In this document: one piece after another, positions 17,625 through 25,876 of the stretch
Position numbering within the stretch: the first letter of the stretch is position 1
Layout of the letters: each line of letters opens with the position of its first letter
Assembly (NCBI RefSeq): GCF_023824195.1
Contig: NZ_CP085442.1
Coordinates: 3,262,001-3,326,000, forward strand
Reading direction: 5' to 3'
DNA: 64,000 nt
Source: Priestia megaterium
Lineage (GTDB): Bacteria; Bacillota; Bacilli; Bacillales; Bacillaceae_H
Notes under the pieces: generated by a model
Told to the model about the DNA's origin: nothing
The model's input: only the letters and a program-made list of their open reading frames with translations
The model's database searches: none
Position numbers and translations under genes: made by a program

Positions 17625-18458
17625 CTAGCATCCTGTTTTCTTTTCATTTTCAAATATTTTTATATATTGTTTTGGCGTTAACCCAACCTGGCTTTTAAAA
17701 AATTTAGTCAAATGGCTTTGATCACTAAATCCCGTTAAAAAGGAGACGTCAATTGGCTTCTTCCCCTGCTCTAGCAGTTTTTTAGCCTGATTGATTCGAA
17801 TCGTCTCTAAGTAGCTGTATGGAGAGATACCTTTTTGCTTTATAAAAGAGCGCAGTAGCCGATATTTACTCCATCCAATTAGCTGACTTAATTCATCCAG
17901 CGTGATCTTTTTTTTATAGTTTTCTTCTAAATAGCTGCAGATTGTTTTGATTTCATCAGATGTGTCAGCAGCTGACGAAAAAGAAGAAAGGTTTGAATGA
18001 TCGTGCATAAGTTCTTCTAGCAAATATAAAAATAACTCTTCTTTTTTGAACTCATGCTCACCATTTAAAATTTGCAAATGAAGCTCTTTTAAACTAGATA
18101 CAACTTCACTTGCTTGCACCACGTTTCTGTTGAAACGCGGAAGACTTTCACTGCCGTTAATGTCAAAAACAGCTTTTTTCATCACGTCTGGCGTCACATT
18201 AATACAGCGATAATCAAGCGTTTTGCCATCTATTTGCTCACAGCTATGCGTATCATACGGATTAAACAGCAGCAAATCTCCTGGGTTAATGATGTATTCT
18301 TTGCCTTGGCAAATTAAATGGCGCTGACCTTCTTCAATAAATCCAATCACATAATACTCGTGAAAATGAGCAGGAAACTTTTGCATAATTCCTTTAAAGC
18401 GGTAAGCTTCAATATGTAAAGCCGCATCAACGTGCGCTGTCCGAATTTCTTTTGTCAT
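17625..18458 (-). CDS. AraC-family regulator with cupin sensor domain
   Basis: The 277-residue protein begins MTKEIRTAHVDAALHIEAYR, with AAGGAGG 9 nt upstream. The N-terminal cupin is clear (FPAHFHEYYVIGFIEEGQ, then INPGDLLLFNPYDTHSCE). Two C-terminal helix-turn-helix units follow: ITLDELSQLIGWSKYRLLRS, and the signature DVSFLTGFSDQSHLTKFFKS. It pairs with the downstream LysE exporter and likely activates it in response to an amino acid. Confidence 0.85.
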   Translation of the reverse strand: MTKEIRTAHVDAALHIEAYRFKGIMQKFPAHFHEYYVIGFIEEGQRHLICQGKEYIINPGDLLLFNPYDTHSCEQIDGKTLDYRCINVTPDVMKKAVFDINGSESLPRFNRNVVQASEVVSSLKELHLQILNGEHEFKKEELFLYLLEELMHDHSNLSSFSSAADTSDEIKTICSYLEENYKKKITLDELSQLIGWSKYRLLRSFIKQKGISPYSYLETIRINQAKKLLEQGKKPIDVSFLTGFSDQSHLTKFFKSQVGLTPKQYIKIFENEKKTGC

Positions 18459-18678
18459 CGATGAATCCCTCCTTGTCACATACTAAGTCATTTAACCATA
18501 CCATTTACTTTAGGGTTTTTCTTGTATGATATTGCAGATAAAGCTTTTTCCCATTAATTTCATTCAATCGAGAGTTACATCCAATCACCCTTAAGAGTGA
18601 TTTCTCGTCTTTCCTCTAGCAATTTCCTGCTCAAATGATAAAATATAGACACATTTTATGAACGAAAGAAGGGCTAAC

Positions 18679-19500
18679 GTGAAGTACAGACAAATTAAAT
18701 GGCTCATTTTACTTCTTCCGACTTTGACCATCGCGCTTTGGGAGTATATTCGCCATGCTTTTTTGCTTCCATATATTTCAATGGATATGGGAAATGTCCT
18801 TTCTCCGCTGCTTGTCTTTTTTGTAACGCTCGTATTTGTCCGCTATTTATTTTCTGTTTTAGAAAAAATACAAGAGGAGCTAAGACAAGAAAAAGAAAAG
18901 AAAGCAGCGCTTATTGAGCGTGAAACATTAGCTCGTGAACTGCATGACGGCATTGCACAGTCGCTTTTTCTCCTATCCGTCAAAATGAATAAATTCGGAA
19001 GAAAAAACAAATTGGAGCAGGATCCTGATTTTATCCGGATGAAGCAAACTCTGCAGCATGTTCATGACGATACGCGTCAAGCGATTACGAATTTAAAGCA
19101 CTCTCCGTCTGACTCTTCCGAAAGCTGGACCGAAAGCATTCATCAATACGTCGATGATTTAACACATACTCATTTTCTGGATGTAAATCTAGATTGGAGA
19201 CTGTCAGAAACAACGCTGTCGAGAAAAGAAAAGAATGAGCTGTTTGCCTGTGTAAAGGAAGCGGCTATGAATGTAATCAAACATGCAAAAACGAATAAAA
19301 TCTGGATTACAGCCACTGAAACGGCGGGGGGGTGGATTTGTGAAATTACAGATTTCGGTACAGGTTTTACGGCCGACTCTCTCAAGTCCGGTCTTGGTTT
19401 GCAAATTATGAAAGATCGTGCAAAGGATATGAACTGGGACTTTTCCATTCAGCGAAAACAGAACCAAACCATTGTTAGTATTAAAAAGGAGGTTATGTAA
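18679..19500 (+). CDS. Sensor histidine kinase, NarL/LiaS-type
   Basis: The protein is about 273 residues from the GTG at 18679, which has GAAGG upstream. An in-frame ATG at 18658 without an RBS would add seven residues. Two N-terminal membrane helices (KWLILLLPTLTIALWEYI and LSPLLVFFVTLVFVRYLF) are followed by a coiled coil. The HisKA_3 phosphoacceptor is in ETLARELHDGIAQSL, and the ATPase domain has KEAAMNVIKHAK and GLGLQIMKDRA. The short extracellular loop suggests intramembrane sensing of envelope stress. Its stop codon directly precedes the response-regulator ATG. Confidence 0.87.
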   Translation: MKYRQIKWLILLLPTLTIALWEYIRHAFLLPYISMDMGNVLSPLLVFFVTLVFVRYLFSVLEKIQEELRQEKEKKAALIERETLARELHDGIAQSLFLLSVKMNKFGRKNKLEQDPDFIRMKQTLQHVHDDTRQAITNLKHSPSDSSESWTESIHQYVDDLTHTHFLDVNLDWRLSETTLSRKEKNELFACVKEAAMNVIKHAKTNKIWITATETAGGWICEITDFGTGFTADSLKSGLGLQIMKDRAKDMNWDFSIQRKQNQTIVSIKKEVM

Positions 19501-20142
19501 ATGCAGCCGTTTCGTATTTTAATTGTAGATGATCATGCTCACGCAAGAGAAGGCATTCGTGATATTTTAGAAGAATATGAAGATTTTATAATTGTTGGTG
19601 AAGGAACCAACGGGCAAGAAGCAATTGAACTAACCGAAAAATTAATGCCTGACATTGTGCTAATGGATATTGGAATGCCCGTGATGAATGGATTAGAAGC
19701 GACAAAACAAATTAAGCTTCAGTTTCCGTACGTTAAAATTGTTGTCATCACGGTTTCAGACGATATTACGGATTTATTTGATGCGCTGAAAAAAGGCGCA
19801 CAGGGCTATTTGTTAAAAAACCTGCAGTCTGAAGTATGGTACGACTATTTGCGTGCATTCGCTTTAGATGAAGTTCCTATGTCAAAAGAAATTGCGTTTC
19901 AAATTTTAAAAGAGTTTCCGCAGGAAACATCGATTACAAAACCCGACACTCCCCTTTCTGCACGAGAGCTTGAAGTACTTCAATTAGTGGCTAAAGGACT
20001 GTCAAACCGCGATATCTCCGCGCAGTTATTTATTTCTGAACACACGGTAAAAAGCCATTTAAAAAACATTTTAAGCAAGCTTCATTTAGAAAATCGCGTG
20101 CAGCTGACAAGCTATGCGTTTCAAAATGGCTTAATGAACTAA
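19501..20142 (+). CDS. NarL/FixJ-family response regulator
   Basis: The 213-residue protein has a receiver domain (LIVDDHAHAREG with the acidic pair, phosphoacceptor Asp in IVLMDIGMP, Thr/Lys in VITVSD and KGAQGYLLK) and a LuxR-type HTH (LSARELEVLQLVAKGLSNRD, then SEHTVKSHLKNILSKL). It begins right after the kinase stop and forms a two-gene operon with it. No transporter or membrane target gene is adjacent. Confidence 0.92.
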   Translation: MQPFRILIVDDHAHAREGIRDILEEYEDFIIVGEGTNGQEAIELTEKLMPDIVLMDIGMPVMNGLEATKQIKLQFPYVKIVVITVSDDITDLFDALKKGAQGYLLKNLQSEVWYDYLRAFALDEVPMSKEIAFQILKEFPQETSITKPDTPLSARELEVLQLVAKGLSNRDISAQLFISEHTVKSHLKNILSKLHLENRVQLTSYAFQNGLMN

Positions 20143-20167
20143 CAGCTTTCACGAGCTGTTTTTTTGT
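20141..20167 (+). terminator. Terminator of the NarL-type two-component operon
   Basis: AACAGCT/AGCTGTT stem with a 6-nt loop and T7 tract, overlapping the response-regulator stop codon. Confidence 0.85.
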
Positions 20168-20317
20168 GTCTTGGTAGATGTGAAACATTCTATTTTCTAT
20201 AAATTATCTGAAAACTATAATGAAGTTATTAGCGTCTGGATATTGAAAATGAGAACGAATTCTTATAGGATTTTTTAGAAGTAAGAATTAATATGTAATA
20301 ACTACCTGGGGGATGCC

Positions 20318-21304
20318 ATGAATTTTTTAAGAGCGCTTTTTAAACGAAAATCTGTATGGTTTATTTTGATAGGAATCGCTGTTTTTGTATACATAAACAA
20401 TAGCTCTTTATTGACAAAAAGAAGCGGACAGCCTCTCCTTCTTGCTCATAGAGGCGTAGCTCAAACGTTTAATATAAAAGGTCTTCAAAACGATACGTGT
20501 ACAGCGGAACGCATCTACAAACCTGAGCATTCTTTTTTAGAAAATACGATTCCTTCTATAAAACAAGCCTTTAAAGACGGAGCTGATATTGTTGAGCTCG
20601 ACGTTCATATTACAAAAGACAATCAGTTTGCTGTGTTCCATGATTGGACTCTCGATTGCCGGACGAACGGAACAGGCGTAACACGAGATTACACCATGGC
20701 AGAATTAAAAAAGCTTGATATTGGGTACGGCTACACGGCAGACGGAGGAAAAACGCATCCTTTTCGCGGCAAAGGAGTTAACCTTATGCCTTCTCTAGCC
20801 GAAGTGATGAAATACTTTCCGCACAAATCCTTTCTTATTCACGTAAAAAGCAATGATCCTGAAGAAGGAAAAAAACTAGCAAAGTACTTGTCACAGCTCT
20901 CTAGAAAACGCTTAAAAAACATCACTGTGTACGGAGGAGACGAGCCTATTGATTCGCTGAAAAAAGCGATGCCCAACCTAAAAGTTATGTCAAAAGCAAC
21001 GATGAAATCTTGTCTTATTCCGTATATAGCAACCGGGTGGACCGGATACGTGCCTAAAGCATGCAAAAACACTGAACTACATATACCTGAAAAGATCGGA
21101 CCTTTTCTATGGGGATGGCCAAACCGATTTTTAAACCGAATGGATCACATCAATACCCGGACTATTATTGTAGGCGGAAACGGAAGCGAATTTTCCACTG
21201 GATTTGATTCTGCCAAAGACATAAAACGCCTTCCGGATAATTATTCAGGTGGAATTTGGACAAATCGTATTGACCGTCTAGGTCCTTATTATAAAAAGAA
21301 ATAA
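20318..21304 (+). CDS. Membrane-anchored glycerophosphodiester phosphodiesterase family protein
   Basis: The 328-residue protein has one N-terminal transmembrane helix (VWFILIGIAVFVYINN) and an extracytoplasmic GDPD TIM barrel. Catalytic motifs are LLLAHRG (about 41-47), SFLENTIPSIKQAF, DIVELDVHITKD with the metal-binding Glu/Asp, and VFHDWTLDC. The block between HRG and ENT is longer than usual, by about 25 residues with a Cys. The enzyme would release sn-glycerol-3-phosphate from phosphodiesters or teichoic acid fragments. RBS GGGGGAT. Single gene with its own terminator. Confidence 0.85.
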   Translation: MNFLRALFKRKSVWFILIGIAVFVYINNSSLLTKRSGQPLLLAHRGVAQTFNIKGLQNDTCTAERIYKPEHSFLENTIPSIKQAFKDGADIVELDVHITKDNQFAVFHDWTLDCRTNGTGVTRDYTMAELKKLDIGYGYTADGGKTHPFRGKGVNLMPSLAEVMKYFPHKSFLIHVKSNDPEEGKKLAKYLSQLSRKRLKNITVYGGDEPIDSLKKAMPNLKVMSKATMKSCLIPYIATGWTGYVPKACKNTELHIPEKIGPFLWGWPNRFLNRMDHINTRTIIVGGNGSEFSTGFDSAKDIKRLPDNYSGGIWTNRIDRLGPYYKKK

Positions 21305-21307
21305 ATG

Positions 21308-21349
21308 AAAAAGCATCTGCCCTTTCTACGTCAAGCAGATGCTTTTTTT
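21308..21349 (+). terminator. Terminator of the GDPD gene
   Basis: AAAAAGCATCTGC/GCAGATGCTTTTT stem followed by T-run, 4 bp after the stop. Confidence 0.88.
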
Positions 21350-21464
21350 ATTAGCACCTTCCTCTTATAAGTCCCAACAATCACTCTCAGGGGTGATGGC
21401 TAATCCTCCCTTTCCTTCTATAATAAAAGCACGCTAGTTAGTAAAAAGGAGGAAAAGAGAAAAA

Positions 21465-22847
21465 ATGATGCAGGAAAAGCAAGAAGAGACAAAGAGTACA
21501 AATAAAAAAAGCACGGCGCGTTCTCAAGGTCTATACAAAGCCATATGGCGCTGGCATTTTTATGCAGGTTTAGTGTTTACTCCGCTTCTTCTTATATTAG
21601 CTGTTACTGGCGGCATGTATTTATTCAAGCCTCAAATTGAGGAAAGACTGTACCACGACTTGTATCATGTGCAAGTTCAGTCACAGTACGTATCTCCTTC
21701 AGCACAAGTACAGGCTGTAAAGGAAAAGTATCCAGGCGCTGACGTGTTGACTTATAAGCCCAGTGATCGCTCCACTCGTTCTTCAGAAGTAGGAATTTCA
21801 TTAAAAGACCATACATATACGATTTTTGTTAACCCTCACAATGGTCACATCATAGGAAAATTAGATGATTCGAGTCGCTTAATGAATCAAATTGAAGAAT
21901 TTCACGGAGAGCTGATGGCAGGAACAGCCGGTGATCGTATCGTAGAACTTGCGGCCTGCTGGGCGATTGTCTTAATTGTAACCGGCGCCTTTTTGTGGTG
22001 GCCACGGAAAAAAGACAAAATAAAAGGTGTGCTGATTCCTCGTTTTTCAAAAGGTAAAAACGTGCTTGCACGAGACCTTCATGCGGTACCGGCCTTTTGG
22101 ATTTCAGCCGGGATGCTTTTTCTCGTACTAACGGGACTTCCGTGGTCAGGACTGTGGGGTAATGCGTTTCAGCAAATCGCCACAAACGCAGGCGTTGGGT
22201 ACCCTCCGTCTATTTGGGTAGGCAGTGCTCCTACTTCAACCGTGCAAACAAAAGATGTAGCGGACGTGCCTTGGGGAGCTGAAACGTTAGAAGTTCCAAG
22301 CTCCACAGCTCAGCAATATACAAAAGTATCGCTTGATGACATTGTCACGATTGCAAAAGAACGGCATATTCACGACGGCTACACGATTTCTATACCGCAA
22401 GAACCTCAAGGTGTGTATACGCTCTCTGTTTTTTCACCAAAAGCACAGGATGAAGCAACCATTCACCTTGATCAATATACCGGCGCCGTTTTAGCAGATT
22501 ACCGGTACGGCAATTATGGATTTATGGGCAAATTGATTGCGCTTGGCATTACGCTTCATAAAGGCACACAGTTTGGATTTATGAATCAGCTTATTGGTCT
22601 TATTATGTGTATTGGAATTGCTGGTATCGTGATCAGCGGATCCTTCCTGTGGTGGAGGCGAAAACCAGCTAAAAACATGGGGGCTCCTAAAGTTCCTGAA
22701 GGAAATGCAATGCGAATCGTGACGTGTATAATCGTGGTGTTTGGTATCCTCTTTCCTTTAGTTGGACTGTCCTTGGTTATGGTGTGGCTTTTAGATTTCT
22801 TTGTCATCAAACGAATTCCAGCATTGAAGCGGTTTTTAAACGCATGA
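21465..22847 (+). CDS. PepSY-associated membrane protein
   Basis: The 460-residue protein has the PepSY-TM layout: helix 1 (FYAGLVFTPLLLILAVTGGM), an extracellular PepSY-like segment, helix 2 ending FLWWPRK, helix 3 (WISAGMLFLVLTGLPWSG), a second PepSY segment, helix 4 ending FLWWRRK, and a last hydrophobic helix pair near the C-terminus. Conserved His residues sit in RWHFYAG, LHAVPAFW and LHKGTQFG. The family includes iron- and copper-linked membrane reductase-like proteins; the exact role here is unknown. It is in an operon with the His-tailed lipoprotein 29 bp downstream. Confidence 0.85.
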   Translation: MMQEKQEETKSTNKKSTARSQGLYKAIWRWHFYAGLVFTPLLLILAVTGGMYLFKPQIEERLYHDLYHVQVQSQYVSPSAQVQAVKEKYPGADVLTYKPSDRSTRSSEVGISLKDHTYTIFVNPHNGHIIGKLDDSSRLMNQIEEFHGELMAGTAGDRIVELAACWAIVLIVTGAFLWWPRKKDKIKGVLIPRFSKGKNVLARDLHAVPAFWISAGMLFLVLTGLPWSGLWGNAFQQIATNAGVGYPPSIWVGSAPTSTVQTKDVADVPWGAETLEVPSSTAQQYTKVSLDDIVTIAKERHIHDGYTISIPQEPQGVYTLSVFSPKAQDEATIHLDQYTGAVLADYRYGNYGFMGKLIALGITLHKGTQFGFMNQLIGLIMCIGIAGIVISGSFLWWRRKPAKNMGAPKVPEGNAMRIVTCIIVVFGILFPLVGLSLVMVWLLDFFVIKRIPALKRFLNA

Positions 22848-22876
22848 TGCATGAAACGATGTGAGGTGCAGTAACA

Positions 22877-23341
22877 ATGAACAAATGGAAAATACCCGGA
22901 TTGGTCATACTCAGTACGATTTTACTTTCCGCGTGCTCTGTAAACAGTAACGCAGACCAGCTCTACAAGCAGCCAAAGCCTCTGTCTGCGCATGTGATGC
23001 TTCCCGAAACTATAAAACCGCAGAGCACACAAGTGCTAGAAGTACATGTGATGCAAGAAAATAAAACGGTGGATGATGCAAAAAGCGTTCAGTTCAAAGT
23101 GTGGAAAACAGATGCCCCTGAGAAAGTTCAAGTAGCCAATGCGCACTATAACGGCAGTATGTATACAGCCAAAGCAACGTTTGAAGAGGATGGTATTTAC
23201 TACATTAAAACGGATATTAACGCGCGCGGTGAACATATCCTTCCTACTTACCAAGTCGCAGTGGACAAATTATCGAAAGAAGATTTGCGTTCACTGCAGC
23301 CAGCTGAAAACGAAACGCATCATCATCACTCTCACCATTAG
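22877..23341 (+). CDS. FixH/YtkA-like lipoprotein with His-rich tail
   Basis: The 154-residue protein has a signal peptide and lipobox (ILLSAC, Cys about 20), then a single beta-sandwich domain of the FixH/YtkA type (SAHVMLPETIKPQSTQVLEV; KVWKTDAPEKVQ; FEEDGIYYIKTDI). It ends in HHHHSHH, a likely metal-binding tail. Operon placement behind a PepSY membrane protein with conserved His suggests a shared role in extracytoplasmic metal handling. RBS GAGGTG before the ATG. Confidence 0.75.
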   Translation: MNKWKIPGLVILSTILLSACSVNSNADQLYKQPKPLSAHVMLPETIKPQSTQVLEVHVMQENKTVDDAKSVQFKVWKTDAPEKVQVANAHYNGSMYTAKATFEEDGIYYIKTDINARGEHILPTYQVAVDKLSKEDLRSLQPAENETHHHHSHH

Positions 23342-23348
23342 ACATAAG

Positions 23349-23385
23349 CTCACGCTCAGCTGCTGAACGTGAGTTTATATTTTTC
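23349..23385 (+). terminator. Terminator of the PepSY operon
   Basis: CTCACGCTCAG/CTGAACGTGAG stem with one mismatch, then a T-rich run, 8 bp after the stop. Confidence 0.75.
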
Positions 23386-23481
23386 TTATGGATTCTAGCT
23401 AGTTCCATTATATGTTTTTACATTTTTTTCTTATTACTTTAAAATAAAAGTGATAAACGTTTTATAAAGGAGTTTTACAGA

Positions 23482-23904
23482 TTGAAAAAAATTGTTTCTG
23501 GTATTTTAATTTTAGTATTAGCCGTTATTGTTATGATTGAAGGAAATCCGTTAGAGCAGAACTCTTCAACGAATACCTCCTACGATGAAGTAATTACCTT
23601 CCCTGCTGATCGTTACCCTGAAACTGCAGCGCACATTCAACATGCAATCGATAAAGGAAAATCAGCTGTTTGTACAATTGACCGAGACGGGGCTGAGGAA
23701 AACCGCCGTGAATCTTTAAAAGGCATTCCGACTAAAAGCGGCTATGACCGAGATGAGTTTCCGATGGCCTTTTGTGAAGAAGGCGGAAGCGGAGCAGATA
23801 TTGAATATGTAAAGCCTTCAGACAACCGAGGCGCGGGGTCTTGGATCTCCCATCAAGTAGATGAGTTTCCGGACGGCACGAAGGTGTTAATTGAAGTGAA
23901 GTAA
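23482..23904 (+). CDS. nucB: Secreted sporulation DNase, NucB family
   Basis: The 140-residue protein starts at TTG (AAAGGAG 8 nt upstream). It has a short signal or anchor helix (IVSGILILVLAVIVMIEG) and the NucA/NucB domain: HIQHAIDKGKSAVCTIDRDG, then KSGYDRDEFPMAFCEEGG (catalytic DREE/Glu region) and DNRGAGSWISHQ. NucB is secreted and degrades extracellular DNA; in relatives it is made in the mother cell during sporulation. It stands alone with its own terminator. Confidence 0.85.
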   Translation: MKKIVSGILILVLAVIVMIEGNPLEQNSSTNTSYDEVITFPADRYPETAAHIQHAIDKGKSAVCTIDRDGAEENRRESLKGIPTKSGYDRDEFPMAFCEEGGSGADIEYVKPSDNRGAGSWISHQVDEFPDGTKVLIEVK

Positions 23905-23906
23905 AA

Positions 23907-23938
23907 AAGAATGGTCATGATGGCCGTTCTTTTTTTTG
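23907..23938 (+). terminator. Terminator of nucB
   Basis: AAGAATGGTC/GGCCGTTCTT stem with G-U pairs followed by T8. Confidence 0.8.
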
Positions 23939-24056
23939 GTGAGAGTCTGTATAAAAAAAGAATAAAACCGAAAAATTGCTCTTGCCTAAAGATACTTTTC
24001 ACTTTTAAAATAAAGACGTGTGCTTTACATATACGCATCATCGTTTTATAGGAGGA

Positions 24057-24410
24057 ATGAGTTTCTTGGACAATCTATGGCAGCAGTTACTTCCTGCCTC
24101 ATGGCAATTAACTTTATTTATTTTCTTTTTTGCTTATATACTGCGCTACAAACAAGAGAATAAATTCAGCACGCAGCTTCATTTGCTGCTCAAGTTTCTT
24201 TATGCCGTTATTTTGATTTTAAATGCGGTGTTGTTTTTACTGGAAAGTCAGCGCGATTTTCTTTTTTATGCAACGCTTTTCATGAGTATCCTAACAATTA
24301 TTTTGATGGAGTTCACGCTTTCTGCAAAAAAACAGAACGAGCTTGATTTTATTTCAGCCGTTTCTTGCTGTGTTCTTCCGATTTTTATCTCTTTACTTGA
24401 AGTTAATTAA
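24057..24410 (+). CDS. Small integral membrane protein, about 117 aa
   Basis: Four hydrophobic segments fill the protein (LTLFIFFFAYIL; LLLKFLYAVILILNAVLFLL; FLFYATLFMSILTIILM; SAVSCCVLPIFISLL). It recalls DUF1516/YisL-type small membrane proteins, but I cannot confirm this. Start: ATG 24057 lies only 1 nt after GGAGG, so the in-frame TTG at 24066 (10 nt spacing) is a serious alternative. Single gene. Function unknown. Confidence 0.65.
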   Translation: MSFLDNLWQQLLPASWQLTLFIFFFAYILRYKQENKFSTQLHLLLKFLYAVILILNAVLFLLESQRDFLFYATLFMSILTIILMEFTLSAKKQNELDFISAVSCCVLPIFISLLEVN

Positions 24411-24417
24411 TGAAATG

Positions 24418-24447
24418 AAGGCCCCTGATAATCAGAGGCCTTTTTAA
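24418..24447. terminator. Bidirectional terminator
   Basis: AAGGCCCCTGA/TCAGAGGCCTT stem with one unpaired position and T5, between the small membrane protein and the convergent lipoprotein gene. Confidence 0.8.
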
Positions 24448-24448
24448 A

Positions 24449-25039
24449 TTATTGATCTTTGTTGTTGCGGTCCATCATATCTTTTGGATCTTCTACAATA
24501 TCTTCTCGGTCACGGTTATTGTCTTTTTCATCATCTCTATACATCTTGTCATTTTTATCTACGCCAGGTATATTATTGTTGTTCATGTTATCTAGACCTG
24601 TGTTTACAAACGCTACGTATACTTTGTCGATTTTATTATCTGCTTCTCTCACACGATCCGCAATTTTTTGTTCAAAATCCGTTGAGACTTCATGGTAAGT
24701 ATCGCCGTTAAACGTTACGTTGTTGACCTTGCCGTTATCATTGTTGTCCGCTGCGTCATTTCCAGCTAAGTCTACCGTTACATAAGCCTTATTATTATCG
24801 CGAAGTACATACGCATCATCAACTTCTTTCATATCCTCTACATTTTGCGCTGCTTCAACTGATTTCGTTGGCTGGTCAGTGTTATCCATTGGGATATTGT
24901 TATCAACCCCGTCGTTTGTAGAAGTGTTGCGTAAGTCATTTTGAGTATTGTCCATTGCATTATTGTCCTTATTTCCTCCGCACGCAGCTAAGCCTGAAAG
25001 GAAAAGAACTGAAGAAGCAATGATAAGTCCTTTTTTCAT
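24449..25039 (-). CDS. YhcN/YlaJ-family sporulation lipoprotein
   Basis: The 196-residue protein has a signal peptide with lipobox (LSGLAAC, Cys about 20) and a linker rich in Asp/Asn. The YhcN domain follows: DAYVLRDNNKAYVTVDLAG, then VSTDFEQKIADRVREADNKI and KVYVAFVNT. The tail repeats Asp, Asn and Arg. YhcN-like lipoproteins are found in spore membranes. Start: ATG 25039, with AAGGAG 9 nt upstream; the in-frame ATG at 25048 directly abuts the RBS. Confidence 0.83.
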   Translation of the reverse strand: MKKGLIIASSVLFLSGLAACGGNKDNNAMDNTQNDLRNTSTNDGVDNNIPMDNTDQPTKSVEAAQNVEDMKEVDDAYVLRDNNKAYVTVDLAGNDAADNNDNGKVNNVTFNGDTYHEVSTDFEQKIADRVREADNKIDKVYVAFVNTGLDNMNNNNIPGVDKNDKMYRDDEKDNNRDREDIVEDPKDMMDRNNKDQ

Positions 25040-25196
25040 TTTTTCCATCTCCTTAAATATAGTTTGCAGTCGTATTATGCTTAATTTTTGCAAAACTATT
25101 CACAGGAGACGAGACGAAGAAGTGAAAACCTTTTTTCTAAACATACTTAACGCTGTTAGCATTACTATAAGGAACATTTCAAGATTGCAACTGGAC

Positions 25197-25853
25197 TTAT
25201 TCACCTAACAGCTTCCGGACAGCTATTGACAGCGTATTTATATGACGTTCTACGTTTACCTCCTCTGCAACTTGTTTCTGTTCATCGAGGTTGTAAACCG
25301 GCGCTGGATTTTGTGTAATTCCGTTGATTGTTGTAGCCATAAAAGCTAGCAAATCATCTGTTGGTACAGCCGAAGAGAAATTATTCACTTTTATTTGTTC
25401 CGTGATAAAGTCGTGAAGCTTCTTTTGAATATATTTAAGGTTAGATACTTCAACTAGCTGATCTTCGATTTTCATAAAACGCTGAGGGTCTTTTGAATAC
25501 AACGCTACTAGCTCAAAGTAAATTTCTCCTCCTGCTGTCATCGATTCTTGGATATGTTCTCCAATATACATGATGAAATCATGCAGCATTTCAAAGGGAT
25601 CTTTCTTTGTCTGAAGTAGGGCTTCGATTTTATCTTTTACTTTATAGCTGACACTTTCTTGATTAAGAAGTCCGACAAATACTTCATCAAGGTTTGAAAA
25701 ATATTTGTACACCCCTCCTTGACTCATTCCAGATTCCAGAACGATATCTCGCATGGCTACATCATGTACAGGTTTGTTCATGCATACTCTTTTGGCCGCT
25801 TCTAAAATTTCTTGCTTCTTTTTTTCAGCGTACCCTTCCGTTACTTTTGGCAT
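25197..25853 (-). CDS. TetR-family regulator
   Basis: The 218-residue protein has an N-terminal HTH (VAMRDIVLESGMSQGGVYKYF, about residues 32-52) and a variable all-helical ligand domain. It lies 23 bp after the glycosyltransferase gene on the same strand, so it probably autoregulates the pair, perhaps in response to the compound that the enzyme glycosylates. RBS is weak (AAAAGAAA), so its translation may depend on the upstream gene. Confidence 0.82.
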   Translation of the reverse strand: MPKVTEGYAEKKKQEILEAAKRVCMNKPVHDVAMRDIVLESGMSQGGVYKYFSNLDEVFVGLLNQESVSYKVKDKIEALLQTKKDPFEMLHDFIMYIGEHIQESMTAGGEIYFELVALYSKDPQRFMKIEDQLVEVSNLKYIQKKLHDFITEQIKVNNFSSAVPTDDLLAFMATTINGITQNPAPVYNLDEQKQVAEEVNVERHINTLSIAVRKLLGE

Positions 25854-25876
25854 TTTCTTTTCACGCTCGCTTATTT

